A DNA stretch of 64,000 nucleotides from JADJPO01 sp963724535 (GCA_963724535.1 CAVRVD010000011.1:186001-250000); one strand, 5' to 3'. Numbered from the stretch's first letter, positions 8,216 through 17,421 are shown. A program made the numbers and translations. The notes: generated from the letters alone by a model not told the origin.

Positions 8216-9429
8216 GCCGGCGCCTCGGCCCGGGCCGCACCGTGGTGCGGCATCGTCTCCCGGGCGCGAAGCCACGGCAGCACCGCGATCAGCGCGACGA
8301 CGCCGGTCACCGCGAAGGCCGCCTCGTAACCGACGTTGTCGACCAGGAGCCCGGCCAGCACCGGACCGACGATCATTCCGGCGTCCTGGGTCATCTGGAA
8401 GGCGGCCAGCGCCGGTCCCCCGCCCCGCTCACGGCCGACCACGTCGGCCAGGACAGCCTGCTGGGCCGGGTGCATCGCGCCGGACCCGAACCCGGCGACC
8501 GCGCACAGCACGAGCAGGACGACCAGGCCACCGGCCCACCCGGTGACCGCTGTGGTCAGCCCGCTCACGACCAGCCCGCCGATGACGAACGGCCGCCGGC
8601 CCCGCCGGTCCGCGGCCCGCCCGGTCAGGTTCAGGCCGACCGCGTTCCCGGCGGCGAAGGTGGCCAGCGCGGCTCCGGCAGCCCACGGCGCACCGACCAC
8701 CGCCACGGCCAGCAGCGGCAGGATCGCGTTGCGGACGCCGAAGTTCGCCCAGCCACCGGCGAACCCGGAGACGCAGGCCGCCCGGTAGGCGCTGTCCCCC
8801 CAGGCCTCGCGCACCGTCAACGGGGCCAGCACCGGCGCGTCGGGGGCCGGGCGCAGCGCCTCCGGTCGGATCGCGACGGCGACCAGCGCCGCGGCGGCGA
8901 GCAGCGCCACCGCGTAGACGAGGAACGGTGCGCGCAGCCCGAACGAGGACAGCGCGCCGCCGATCGCCGGACCACCGATCCCACCGAGCAGGAACGCCGA
9001 TCCGTAGGCCGAGGCGACGCGACCGCGCATCTGGGCCGGGGCGAGGCGTACCACCAGCGCGGTGGCCGAGACGGTGAACATCGTCGAGCCGATCCCGCCC
9101 AGGCCGCGGAAGACCAGCAGCTGCCAGTACGACCCGGCGAACGCGGTGGCGCCGGTGGACATCGCCACGATGATCAGCCCGAGCAGGTACACCGGCCGCT
9201 CCCCGAAGCGGGAGATCAGCCGTCCGCCACCGGGGGCGAACACCAGGCGGAAGAAGGCGAAGATGCTGACCACGATCGACGCGGCGGTGGCGCCGACCCC
9301 GAAGCTGCGGGCGAACTGGGGCAGGACGGGAGTGATCAGCCCGAAGCCCACCGCAATGACGAACGCCGAGGAGATGAGCACCCAGATCTCGCGCGGAATG
9401 GGCTCCCGGCCAACCGATCCCGCCCTCAC
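8212..9429 (-). CDS. Major facilitator superfamily transporter
   Basis: 405 residues with about twelve hydrophobic helices and the loop motif GRLISRFGERPVYLLG between helices 2 and 3, matching the MFS GxxxDRxGRR-type signature; a second copy (GRAADRRGRRPFVIGG) lies between helices 8 and 9. It is probably a drug/H+ antiporter-like exporter; substrate unknown. The GTG start overlaps the upstream NUDIX stop and its stop overlaps the MBL start. It is an insertion relative to the mycobacterial order. Confidence 0.87.
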   Translation of the reverse strand: MRAGSVGREPIPREIWVLISSAFVIAVGFGLITPVLPQFARSFGVGATAASIVVSIFAFFRLVFAPGGGRLISRFGERPVYLLGLIIVAMSTGATAFAGSYWQLLVFRGLGGIGSTMFTVSATALVVRLAPAQMRGRVASAYGSAFLLGGIGGPAIGGALSSFGLRAPFLVYAVALLAAAALVAVAIRPEALRPAPDAPVLAPLTVREAWGDSAYRAACVSGFAGGWANFGVRNAILPLLAVAVVGAPWAAGAALATFAAGNAVGLNLTGRAADRRGRRPFVIGGLVVSGLTTAVTGWAGGLVVLLVLCAVAGFGSGAMHPAQQAVLADVVGRERGGGPALAAFQMTQDAGMIVGPVLAGLLVDNVGYEAAFAVTGVVALIAVLPWLRARETMPHHGAARAEAPA

Positions 9430-10349
9430 TCCGGCTGTCCCGGCCCCGGCTCGCCGCCGCCGCGCCCGTCCAGGTCGACCCGGACGACGAGCTGCTCGCC
9501 GGCCGGTGGACCGCCGCCCCGATCGGCGTCCGGCAGGTCGGCGGCCGCGACCCCCACCTGCCAGGGGCAGACCGGGCGGACGACCCGCGCGGTGGCGAGC
9601 AGCTCGGCCACGTCACCGGCTGCCGCCAGTTCCTCGAGGCAGACCAGGGTCGGCGGCAGCATCGCCAGCCGTCCGGCCCGGTGCTCGGCCACCGCCTCGG
9701 CGGCCCGGCGCCACTGCGCCCGTTCGCCTTCTCCGGCGACCGGCCCGACCTGCTGGCCGGCCGGCAGCGCCGCGACGAAGAAGGTGGTGTCGAACCGGCG
9801 CGGCTCCACCAGGGGGGTGACCCAGCGCGCCCACGCGTGCAGGAGCATGCCGTCCAGCCGCATCCCCACGGCGGCGAGCACGTCGCCCAACCCGACCCGG
9901 CCGGCCAGCAGGTCGGTGCGCAGCTCGGCGAGCCGGGCGGCCGAGGGGGCGCTCCGGCCGTCGACCGGGACGGCGAGGAGCACCCCGCACTCCTCGAAGG
10001 TCTCCCGGACGGCGGCCACGTGCCGGTCGGTCAGGCCGGAGCCGTTCTCGGCCGGGACCAGCTCGTCATCGCCCGGCTCGACGGCGCCGCCGGGGAAGAC
10101 GAGCATGCCCGCCGCGAACGCCATCTGCGCCGTTCGCCGGAAGGTGTACACCCACACCCCGGAGCCGTGCCGGGTCGCCTCCGGGTCCTCACCGGGCCCT
10201 CGCGCCGCCAGGTCAGGGCGTCCGTCGCTGATCAGGAGCACGCTGGCCGACGGCCGCGGCACCGGTGGCTCGCCCGTCGACGCACCCGTCGGCGCCGGGC
10301 CGGGGCGGGCGGAACGGGGCCCCAACGGAACAGGGAAGTCACGCAGCAC
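9426..10349 (-). CDS. NUDIX hydrolase, NUDT19-like
   Basis: About 307 residues. FAAGMLVFPGGAVEPGD begins a Nudix box that is interrupted by about 15 residues before AAVRETFEECGVLLA, the arrangement of the NUDT19/RP2p acyl-CoA diphosphatase group. The C-terminal part (PRRFDTTFFVAALP) also fits that group. The frame stays open to 10472, but the GTG at 10349 is preferred because the extra N-terminus is Pro/Arg-rich and unlike the family. Start confidence is low. It begins a coupled operon with the MFS and MBL genes. Confidence 0.75.
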   Translation of the reverse strand: MLRDFPVPLGPRSARPGPAPTGASTGEPPVPRPSASVLLISDGRPDLAARGPGEDPEATRHGSGVWVYTFRRTAQMAFAAGMLVFPGGAVEPGDDELVPAENGSGLTDRHVAAVRETFEECGVLLAVPVDGRSAPSAARLAELRTDLLAGRVGLGDVLAAVGMRLDGMLLHAWARWVTPLVEPRRFDTTFFVAALPAGQQVGPVAGEGERAQWRRAAEAVAEHRAGRLAMLPPTLVCLEELAAAGDVAELLATARVVRPVCPWQVGVAAADLPDADRGGGPPAGEQLVVRVDLDGRGGGEPGPGQPE

Positions 10350-10474
10350 CCGTCCATCCTGGCGCCTGCACCGCCGGGACGGCGCGGCGGGGCCGTTCGC
10401 CGGCGCCGGGACGGCGGGTGATCGTACGCCGCGCAGGACCGTGTGGATGATCGGCTCGCGGTCCGTGGTCATCT

Positions 10475-10504
10475 CCTGACCATGATCTACACAACGTTGT
10501 CAGG
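10475..10504. promoter_or_regulatory. Inverted repeat upstream of the MerR-type gene
   Basis: CCTGAC and GTCAGG flank an inner perfect palindrome ACAACGTTGT (10491-10500). The element lies just before the MerR-type gene and just past the longest possible start of the divergent NUDIX gene. It could be an autoregulatory operator; MerR proteins usually bind such dyads. No clear -35/-10 pair was assigned. Confidence 0.3.
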
Positions 10505-10587
10505 TCATCCGGGGGCCTATGTACGAATTCTTTGAACAGCCGTTAGTCTTATTGGCTGGAGCGGCACCGGAGGCAGGGGGCACCACA

Positions 10588-11262
10588 GTGGCACGAAGGC
10601 GCGCACAGGCACGGTCGGCACGTCGGTACACGTTGCAGGAGCTGGCCGACGCGGCCGGCATGACCATTCGCAACATCCGCTCGTACCAGACCCGCGGGCT
10701 CATCCCGCCACCCCAGCGGCAGGGACGCCACTCGGTGTACACCGAGCACCACCTGCGCCGCCTGCGGCGAATCCGCGCCGCCCGGGCCCGGGGCGCGAGC
10801 CTGGCACTGATCGCCAGCCACCTGGCCAGCGGCGGCTCACTCGACGTCGACGGACTCGACCTGCCCTGGCTGCCGACGTCGCGAAACGGGTCGGCCAGCG
10901 CCCGCCAACACGACACGGACGTGCCGATCGAGGGGGTGCTGACCGACTCGGCGATGCCGCGGGCCTGGCTGGAGCGCACCATTGACGACCTCGTCTCCAG
11001 CGGGCTGCTGCGCCGCGAGGGGGAGCAGGTGCTGGCCCACCGGTCGCTGGCCGCCGGGCTGACCGACACGATCACCCAGGGGCTGCCGGTCGATCGGGTC
11101 CTGGAGGTCCTGGCCACGACCGCCACCGCCGGCCGGTCGATCCGCTCGGCGGTCGAGGCGGCGATGGAGTCGGCGGCACCCCAGGGTAAGAACGGTGTCC
11201 TGCCCCGACGCGAGCTGCTCGGCCTGGTCAACCGGGCCCTGACCACCGTCGTCGACTCCTGA
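10588..11262 (+). CDS. MerR-family transcriptional regulator
   Basis: About 224 residues. The N-terminal winged helix-turn-helix (YTLQELADAAGMTIRNIRSYQ) is followed by the MerR wing TRGLIPPPQRQGRHSVYTEHH and LRRLRRIRAARARGASLALI. The C-terminal ~130 residues have no Cys cluster, so it is not a classical metal sensor; the ligand is unknown. The GTG start follows a GGGGG tract by 8-9 bases. The frame is open upstream to 10519, giving an N-terminal extension that lacks family resemblance. Confidence 0.82.
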   Translation: MARRRAQARSARRYTLQELADAAGMTIRNIRSYQTRGLIPPPQRQGRHSVYTEHHLRRLRRIRAARARGASLALIASHLASGGSLDVDGLDLPWLPTSRNGSASARQHDTDVPIEGVLTDSAMPRAWLERTIDDLVSSGLLRREGEQVLAHRSLAAGLTDTITQGLPVDRVLEVLATTATAGRSIRSAVEAAMESAAPQGKNGVLPRRELLGLVNRALTTVVDS

Positions 11263-11300
11263 GCCTGCCCCGGCGTCCGGTCGCCGACTGCGGGAGCACC

Positions 11301-11783
11301 TCAGCGACGTAGGGCCGCCATCAGCTCGACCTCGACCGGCGCGTCGAGGGGCAGCACCGCCACCCCTACTGCACTGCGCGCGTGCACGCCGGCCTCGCCG
11401 AACACCTCGCCCAGCAGGTTGCTGGCCCCGTTGACGACGGCCGGCTGTCCGGTGAAGTCCGCAGCGCTGGCCACGAACCCGACCACCTTGACGATCCGGG
11501 CCACCCGGTCCAGGTCGACCACCGACGCCAGGGCCGCCAGGGCGTTCAGGGCGCAGGTCCGGGCGAGCTCGGCGGCCGAGTCCGGGGGGACGAGACCGGG
11601 ACCATCGCCGACCTTGCCGGTGAGCGGCAGCGCGCCGTCCACCATCGGCAGCTGTCCCGCCGTCCAGACCCGGTCGCCGTCCAGCACCGCCGGCACGTAC
11701 GCGGCCACCGGCGCGACGACGGGGGGCAGGGCCAGACCGAGCTCGGCCAGGCGTTCCTCGATTCGGCTCATGGCGCTAGTCAT
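11301..11783 (-). CDS. RidA/YjgF-family protein
   Basis: 160 residues of the atypical RidA-like branch (start at ATG 11783, or ATG 11771 giving MSRIEERLAELG). DRVWTAGQLPMVDG and the C-terminal VGVAVLPLDAPVEVELMAAL match the family, in which the final Glu-containing strand lines the active site. Classical RidA hydrolyses reactive enamines/imines; this subgroup lacks the usual Arg motif, so activity is uncertain. It is divergent from the ArsA-like operon, as in mycobacteria (Rv3678c/Rv3679). Confidence 0.85.
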   Translation of the reverse strand: MTSAMSRIEERLAELGLALPPVVAPVAAYVPAVLDGDRVWTAGQLPMVDGALPLTGKVGDGPGLVPPDSAAELARTCALNALAALASVVDLDRVARIVKVVGFVASAADFTGQPAVVNGASNLLGEVFGEAGVHARSAVGVAVLPLDAPVEVELMAALRR

Positions 11784-11886
11784 AGCAGCCCGTCGTTGCC
11801 GCTCGGCACCCCGCGCGCCCGGGCGGCGGAGCCAACCGCGCGACCGGTCGCGGGGGATCCGCCCGGCGCGTCGCGGCCCGGCCGTC

Positions 11887-11892
11887 TAGGCT
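11887..11892 (+). promoter_or_regulatory. TAGGCT -10 element for leaderless ArsA-like operon
   Basis: TAGGCT is followed by CCCGCT and then the GTG start at 11899, with no purine-rich ribosome-binding site. Spacing and hexamer are identical to those upstream of nth. A leaderless mRNA is inferred. Confidence 0.55.
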
Positions 11893-11898
11893 CCCGCT

Positions 11899-12957
11899 GT
11901 GGCTGCCGCTGCCCGTCGCGCCGACGAGACCCATCAGCCCGATGCCGACCGGGCGCGCCTGAACCTGCTCGACAGGCGGCTGCACGTGGTCACCGGCAAG
12001 GGCGGCACCGGCAAGACGACGGTCGCGGCGGCGCTGGCGCTGGCGCTGGCCGGTCACGGACGACGCACCCTGCTCTGCGAGGTCGAGGGCCGCCAGGGCA
12101 TCGCCCAGCTGTTCGACGTCCCGCCGCTGCCCTACGCCGAACAGCGGATCGCGGTGGCCCCCGACGGCGGCGACGTGCTCGCGCTGGCCGTCGAGCCCAA
12201 GGCGGCGCTGCTGGAGTACCTGGAGCTCTTCTACCACCTCGGCAGAGCCGGCAAGGTGCTGGAACGGCTCGGAGCCGTGGACTTCGCGACCACGATCGCG
12301 CCGGGGCTGCGCGACGTCCTGCTCACCGGCAAGATCTACGAGGCGGTGCGCCGGCGCAGGCGGACCGGCTACGTCTACGACGCGGTGGTCCTGGACGCCC
12401 CGCCGACCGGGCGGATCGGCAACTTCCTCAATGTCAACGAGCAGGTCGCCGACCTGGCCAAGGTGGGTCCGATCCACAACCAGGCCGGATCGATCATGTC
12501 GGTGCTGCGCTCGCCGACCACCGCCATCCACCTGGTGACCGTGCTGGAGGAGATGCCGGTGCAGGAGACCGGGGACGCCGTGGCCGAGTTGCACCGGATC
12601 GGTCTGCCGGTAGGGGCCGTGGTGGTCAATATGGTGCGTGATCCGCTGCTGCCGCCCGGGTCGATGACCGCGGCCGTGCACGGGCGGCTGCGGCAGGCGG
12701 AGGTGATCGCCGGTCTCGAGGTCGCCGGGCTCGGCGGCCGGTCGACCTCCTCGGCGAGCCGGCTGCGCAGCTGCGCCAAGGAGCTGATCGCCGAGGGGCG
12801 TGACCACGCCCGCCGGGTGCAGCAGGAGATCGAGCAGCGCCAGGTGCTCACCGCACTCGGCCGACCGATGCTGGAGCTGCCCGCGCTGGCCGGGGGGATC
12901 GACCTCGGGGCGCTCTACGAGCTGGCCGAGCGGCTCGACGTGCAGGCGCGACCGTGA
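11899..12957 (+). CDS. ArsA-like anion-transporting ATPase, first of pair
   Basis: 352 residues. Deviant Walker A GKGGTGKT at residues 33-40, switch region VVLDAPPTGR and typical ArsA/GET3 helices. It belongs to the actinobacterial ArsA-like pair (Rv3679/Rv3680 in M. tuberculosis), which forms a heteromeric ATPase and has been linked to tolerance of small toxic metabolites rather than to arsenite. The pairing matters because GET3/ArsA ATPases work as two nucleotide-binding halves. No Cys arsenite site is evident. The GTG start directly follows a predicted leaderless promoter. The stop overlaps the next start (GTGA). Confidence 0.9.
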   Translation: MAAAARRADETHQPDADRARLNLLDRRLHVVTGKGGTGKTTVAAALALALAGHGRRTLLCEVEGRQGIAQLFDVPPLPYAEQRIAVAPDGGDVLALAVEPKAALLEYLELFYHLGRAGKVLERLGAVDFATTIAPGLRDVLLTGKIYEAVRRRRRTGYVYDAVVLDAPPTGRIGNFLNVNEQVADLAKVGPIHNQAGSIMSVLRSPTTAIHLVTVLEEMPVQETGDAVAELHRIGLPVGAVVVNMVRDPLLPPGSMTAAVHGRLRQAEVIAGLEVAGLGGRSTSSASRLRSCAKELIAEGRDHARRVQQEIEQRQVLTALGRPMLELPALAGGIDLGALYELAERLDVQARP

Positions 12958-14150
12958 GCGCGGCGGCGGGCCTGCGAACGGCCTCGACGCGACCGGACCG
13001 ACCGCTGTTCGACGTCGACGCCCTGCTCGGCGACCCGGCCACTCGGGTGGTCGTCTGCTGCGGGGCGGGCGGCGTCGGCAAGACCACCACGTCCGCGGCC
13101 CTGGCTCTGCGAGCCGCCGAGCGCGGCCGACGGGTGGTGGTGCTGACCATCGACCCGGCCCGGCGGCTGGCCCAGGCGATGGGCCTGGTCGAGCTGGACA
13201 ACACCCCGCGGCCGGTGGCTGGGATCGACGCGGCGGGCCAGGGCGGTCTCGAGGCGATGATGCTCGACATGAAGCGCACCTTCGACGAGGTGATCGTCGC
13301 GCACGCTTCGCCGGACAAGGCTCAGCAGATCTTCGACAACCCCTTCTACCAGGCCCTGTCCAGCTCGTTCGCCGGCACCCAGGAGTACATGGCGATGGAG
13401 AAGCTGGGCCAGCTGCGGGCGCAGGCCGACGCCGCGGCCGCCAGCGGCGCTCCGGTCTGGGACCTGATCATCGTCGACACTCCACCGAGCCGGTCGGCCC
13501 TGGACTTCCTGGACGCCCCGCAGCGGCTCGGGTCCTTCCTGGACGGACGACTGATCCGGTTGCTGAGCGCGCCGGCGCGGGCCGGCGGGCGGGCTTACCT
13601 CAAGGTGGTCTCGGCAGCAGTGGGCGGGGCGACCGGGGTGCTGACCAAGCTGCTGGGTGCTCACATCCTGCGCGACGTGCAGTCCTTCGTCGCGGCGCTG
13701 GACACCGTGTTCGGCTCCTTCCGGGAGCGGGCCGAGGAGACCTACCGGCTGCTGCAGCGGCCCGGGACGGCGTTCGTCGTGGTGGCCGCCCCAGAGCCGG
13801 ACGCGCTGCGGGAGGCCTCCTACTTCGTCGAGCGGCTCAGCGCCGACGGGATGCCGTTGGCCGGGCTGGTGCTGAACCGGGCCCAACCGGCGCAGTCAAC
13901 TGAGGTGTCCGCCGAACGGGCGCTGGCGGCGGCGGAGGACCTGGACGAGCTGGGCGGGCACGAGTTGACCGTCGCGCTGCTGCGGATCCACGCGGACCGG
14001 ATGCGGCGTCGGGAGCGGGAGCAGGCCCTGGCCGGGCGGTTCACCGCGGCTCACCCGGATGTTCCCGTGGTGGAGGTGGCGGCACTCGCCGAGGACGTGC
14101 ACGACCTGGACGGGCTACGCCAGGTGGGCGCCCACCTGGGCAAAGACTGA
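12954..14150 (+). CDS. ArsA-like anion-transporting ATPase, second of pair
   Basis: 398 residues. Deviant Walker A GAGGVGKTTT near residue 38, IDPARRLAQAMG (switch I region), FAGTQEYMAMEKL and the Walker B-like IIVDTPPSRSALDFLD. Partner of the preceding ATPase and translationally coupled to it by a GTGA overlap. The two proteins probably form an asymmetric complex. It contains the longer helical insertion seen in Rv3680-type proteins. Convergent with the WhiB gene, 70 bases apart. Confidence 0.9.
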   Translation: MSAAAGLRTASTRPDRPLFDVDALLGDPATRVVVCCGAGGVGKTTTSAALALRAAERGRRVVVLTIDPARRLAQAMGLVELDNTPRPVAGIDAAGQGGLEAMMLDMKRTFDEVIVAHASPDKAQQIFDNPFYQALSSSFAGTQEYMAMEKLGQLRAQADAAAASGAPVWDLIIVDTPPSRSALDFLDAPQRLGSFLDGRLIRLLSAPARAGGRAYLKVVSAAVGGATGVLTKLLGAHILRDVQSFVAALDTVFGSFRERAEETYRLLQRPGTAFVVVAAPEPDALREASYFVERLSADGMPLAGLVLNRAQPAQSTEVSAERALAAAEDLDELGGHELTVALLRIHADRMRRREREQALAGRFTAAHPDVPVVEVAALAEDVHDLDGLRQVGAHLGKD

Positions 14151-14220
14151 CCCAGGGCGCGGGACCGACCGGGATCGGCGGCCGGGCCGAAGCGGGCCCG
14201 GTCCGCGGGACGGGATGGGG

Positions 14221-14532
14221 TCAGGCGCTCTCGCGTGCAGCGGTGACCAGCGGCACCTGCTCATGCTCGGATCGGGCAGTCTCGAGCAGTCGGCGCCAGG
14301 ACGCCACGTTCGGACGGCGGCGCAGCAGGGCCCGGCGCTCACGCTCGGTCATCCCACCCCAGACGCCGAACTCGATGCGGTTGTCGAGGGCGTCAGCGAG
14401 GCACTCGGTCCGGACCGGGCAGGACATACACATGGCCTTGGCACGGTTCTGGGCCGCGCCCTGGACGAAGAGCAGGTCGGGGTCCGCCGTCCGGCAGGCT
14501 CCCCGTGCCGCCCAGTCGTTGGTGCCGCTCAT
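14221..14532 (-). CDS. whiB4: WhiB-family iron-sulfur regulator (WhiB4-like)
   Basis: 103 residues with the four conserved Cys: one in RGACRTADPDLLF and three in CMSCPVRTEC. The GVWGGMTERERR turn and a basic C-terminal stretch follow. It binds a 4Fe-4S cluster that responds to oxygen or nitric oxide. Placement between the ArsA-like pair and ponA2 equals that of mycobacterial whiB4 (Rv3681c), hence the subfamily name. Divergent from the PBP gene across 324 bases. Confidence 0.92.
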   Translation of the reverse strand: MSGTNDWAARGACRTADPDLLFVQGAAQNRAKAMCMSCPVRTECLADALDNRIEFGVWGGMTERERRALLRRRPNVASWRRLLETARSEHEQVPLVTAARESA

Positions 14533-14856
14533 TCCTGTCCTCCCGTGTGGTCACCCCGACGGGCTCCCGGTCTCGTCCCCCACACCGCACGTCCAGGCCT
14601 CAACCCTAGGTCACGCTGGGTGCCCGGCGTACAGCCCAGATGGATGATATTCCCTTGCCCCGGTGTCGCGGTACATCACTTTGCGTCACTCGATGTGCAC
14701 GGGCCTGCGGGTGCAGACCCACCTGGCCCATCGCGCCAGGGCGTCGGGGCGTTACACCCAGAGCCGGACAATCATCGCCGCGACCCGCCGAGGTGCTTCG
14801 GGATACGGGTCGGACACGTAGGCTGACCCGGCAACCAGCCATGCCAAGGAGCACGA
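14533..14856. promoter_or_regulatory. Divergent whiB4/ponA2 intergenic region
   Basis: No credible gene. It should hold promoters for both flanking genes. On the plus strand TAGGCT at 14819-14824, the same hexamer as at nth and the ArsA-like operon, would give a short leader before the PBP start. AAGGAG lies 7 bases before ATG 14857 and is a good ribosome-binding site. Confidence 0.45.
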
Positions 14857-17415
14857 ATGAGCAGCACGACGCCGTCCGGCCCCCCGTCCCGCACCGGACG
14901 TCGCTCCCCACTGGGCGTGCTGCTGGTCGGCTTCCTCACCGTCAGCCTGGTGGCCGGCGTCCTGATGGCCGGTCTGGTGCTGCCGGCGGCCGGCGCAGCC
15001 GGTCTGCTGGCCAGGGACGGCATGTCGATGTTCAACTCCCTGGACGCCCAGCTGGAGGACATGCCGCTGCCCGAGGGCTCGACGATGTACGCCAGCGACG
15101 GCAAGACGGTGATCGCCCGGTTCTACGAGGAGAACCGGGTGGTGACCCCGCTCAGCCGGGTGGCCCCGGTGATGCAACAGGCGATCGTGGCCATCGAGGA
15201 CTCGCGGTTCTTCGAGCATGGCGGGGTCGACCCCAAGGGCCTGGTCCGTGCGGTGGTCAGCAACGAGCTCAACGACGGTCAGGTGCAGGGCGCCTCGACA
15301 CTGACCCAGCAGTACGTCAAGAACGTGCTGCTCGAGAGCGCGGTCGCCGCCGGCGACCAGACGGCGGCTCGGAACGCCGTCGTCAAGACGAACGCCCGCA
15401 AGATCCGCGAGATCCGGATGGCGCTGCAGTACGAACAGGACCACTCGAAGGAGGAGATCCTCGAGGGGTACCTGAACATCGCCAACTTCGGCCAGAACAA
15501 CTACGGCGTCGAGGCGGCCTCCCGGTACTTCTTCTCCACCTCGGCGGCGAAGCTGACTCTGCCGCAGGCGGCCCTGCTGGCCGGACTGGTGCAGATCCCG
15601 GAGACCTACAACCCGTTCCGTCATCCCGAGGCGGCCACCGAGCGTCGCCGGGCGGTGCTGACCCGGATGAGCGAGCTCGGCATGATCACCCAGGAGGAGT
15701 TCGCGGAGGCGGACGCTGCGGAGCTGCCGAACGAGCCCAACCGCGCCAAGTCCGGCTGCGTGTCGGCGATCAAGGAGTTCGGCTACTTCTGCGACTACGC
15801 CGTGAAGATGCTGCTCAGCGACCCCCGGTACGCCTCGCTCGGCAAGACCGACAAGGAGCGGCTGAACATCATCAAGCGCGGCGGCCTGAAGATCGTCACC
15901 ACGGTGGACGCCAAGCTGCAGAAGGCGGCCACCCAGTACCTGATGAAGCGGATCCCGGCGGCCGACGCCAGCGGGGTGGCGGCGGCCGCGGTGACCGTCG
16001 AGCCGGGGACCGGCAAGGTCCTGGCGATCGCCCAGAACCGGATCTTCAACCCGGAGAAGGGCCCCGGCCAGACTGAGGTCAGCTACGGCGTGGACGGCAA
16101 GTACGGGGCGTCGCTGGGCTTCCAGGTCGGCTCGAACTTCAAGCCGTTCACGCTGGCCACCTGGCTGAGCAAGAACAAGGGCCTCTACACCAACGTCAAC
16201 GGCGACATCAAGCGGCGCCCGTTCAGCGACTTCACCGCGTGCGGCCAGCGGCTCAGTGGGCAGACCTACGAGTTCGACAACTCCGAGGGCCGCGGTCAGG
16301 CGACCATCGACGTCATGTCGGCGACCTACCGGTCGGTGAACACCGCCTACGTCGACATCGAGAGCCGGCTCGACCTGTGCGACATCGCCAAGACCTCCGA
16401 GAAGTTGGGGGTGCACCTGGCCTCGGTGCCCTTCGACAACTCCTGCCACGCCGACGGCAAGCCCTCGACCAAGGTGCCCACCCAGTGCCCGAGCCTGACC
16501 CTTGGCTCGTTCAACATCTCGCCGATGACGATGGCCAACGCCTATGCGGTGTTCGCCAGCGAGGGTACGTACTGCCCGCCGACGCCGGTGGAGGGCCTGA
16601 CCGACCGGTCCGGTGAACCGATGGCGGTGGGCAAGACCGAATGCGACGACAAGGCCCTGCCCGTCAACGTGGCCCGGGGCGTCACCTACGCCCTGAAGAA
16701 CGTGTTCACCCGGGGCACCGCGACCAACGTCGGCCGGACGCCGTGGCCGGCGGCCGGCAAGACCGGCACCACCGACGCCTCGATCCACACCTGGTTCACC
16801 GGCTACACCAAGCAGCGGGCCACCTCGGTCGTGGTGACCGACCCCAAGGTCTACAAGAGCAGCACCCTGTCGCCGGGCATCGCCGGACAGCGCAGCCTGA
16901 ACAACCGCCGCATCGGCGGGGACTACTACTACCGGGTGTACGGCTCGACGATCGCCGCCCCGCTATGGCGCCAGATCATGGGCGTGGCGATGGACGGGCT
17001 GCCGGACAAGGACTGGAAGAAGCCGACCGGCAAGGTGCTCACCGGCAGCGGCATCCCGGTCGCGAACGTCGCCGGGCGCACCATCGGTGAGGCGAGCGCG
17101 ATCCTGGGCAGGCAGGGCTTCCGGGTCCGAGTGGCCAGCCCGGTGACGTCCTCCCTGGGCGCCGACCGGGTCGCGAGGACCTCGCCAGCGCCGGGCGGCC
17201 GGCTGGAACGGGGCAGCACGGTCACCCTCTACCCCGGGGACGGCAGCCAGGCGCCGCCGGCGCCGCCGGAAGCACCGCAGGTGAATGACGGTGGGAACGG
17301 CAACGGGAACGACCAGACCAAGACCAACAACGGGAACGGCGAACGGCAACGGCAACGGCCGGTTCGGGGATGGCTGACCTGGTGCACACCGGCTGACCTG
17401 GCGCACACCGGCTGA
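14857..17415 (+). CDS. ponA2: Bifunctional penicillin-binding protein, PonA2-like, with PASTA domain
   Basis: 852 residues. A signal-anchor helix (about 19-45) is followed by a GT51 glycosyltransferase (Glu114 in VAIEDSRFFEHGG; QGASTLTQQYVKN; transpeptidase linker after ~280). The penicillin-binding transpeptidase has Ser426 in SNFK, Ser493 in SVNTAY and KTG at 635-637. A PASTA domain (NVAGRTIGEASAILGRQGF) follows. It polymerises and crosslinks peptidoglycan; PonA2 homologues matter in stress and dormancy. The C-terminus is odd: a Gly/Asn-rich repeat switches to Arg/Gln/Trp text at base 17341. Skipping one base there would give more GN repeats and end at a TGA at 17375-17377, so a frameshift in the tail is likely. 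Confidence 0.93.
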   Translation: MSSTTPSGPPSRTGRRSPLGVLLVGFLTVSLVAGVLMAGLVLPAAGAAGLLARDGMSMFNSLDAQLEDMPLPEGSTMYASDGKTVIARFYEENRVVTPLSRVAPVMQQAIVAIEDSRFFEHGGVDPKGLVRAVVSNELNDGQVQGASTLTQQYVKNVLLESAVAAGDQTAARNAVVKTNARKIREIRMALQYEQDHSKEEILEGYLNIANFGQNNYGVEAASRYFFSTSAAKLTLPQAALLAGLVQIPETYNPFRHPEAATERRRAVLTRMSELGMITQEEFAEADAAELPNEPNRAKSGCVSAIKEFGYFCDYAVKMLLSDPRYASLGKTDKERLNIIKRGGLKIVTTVDAKLQKAATQYLMKRIPAADASGVAAAAVTVEPGTGKVLAIAQNRIFNPEKGPGQTEVSYGVDGKYGASLGFQVGSNFKPFTLATWLSKNKGLYTNVNGDIKRRPFSDFTACGQRLSGQTYEFDNSEGRGQATIDVMSATYRSVNTAYVDIESRLDLCDIAKTSEKLGVHLASVPFDNSCHADGKPSTKVPTQCPSLTLGSFNISPMTMANAYAVFASEGTYCPPTPVEGLTDRSGEPMAVGKTECDDKALPVNVARGVTYALKNVFTRGTATNVGRTPWPAAGKTGTTDASIHTWFTGYTKQRATSVVVTDPKVYKSSTLSPGIAGQRSLNNRRIGGDYYYRVYGSTIAAPLWRQIMGVAMDGLPDKDWKKPTGKVLTGSGIPVANVAGRTIGEASAILGRQGFRVRVASPVTSSLGADRVARTSPAPGGRLERGSTVTLYPGDGSQAPPAPPEAPQVNDGGNGNGNDQTKTNNGNGERQRQRPVRGWLTWCTPADLAHTG

Positions 17416-17420
17416 CCTGG
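17372..17420. repeat. 19-bp tandem repeat, 2.6 copies
   Basis: GGCTGACCTGGYGCACACC is repeated at 17372 and 17391, with a partial copy at 17410. Every copy carries a TGA in the same relative place. The array spans the 3' end of the PBP gene and reaches the end of the convergent YqeY gene. Confidence 0.8.
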
Positions 17421-17421
17421 T

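Noticed and set aside
8242..10479. 745-codon plus-strand frame opposite MFS and NUDIX genes
   Set aside because: Gln/Arg/His/Pro-rich shadow with no domain.
14752..16788. 678-codon open frame antisense to the PBP gene
   Set aside because: High-GC third-position shadow of ponA2; no family resemblance and composition rich in Arg/Gly/His.
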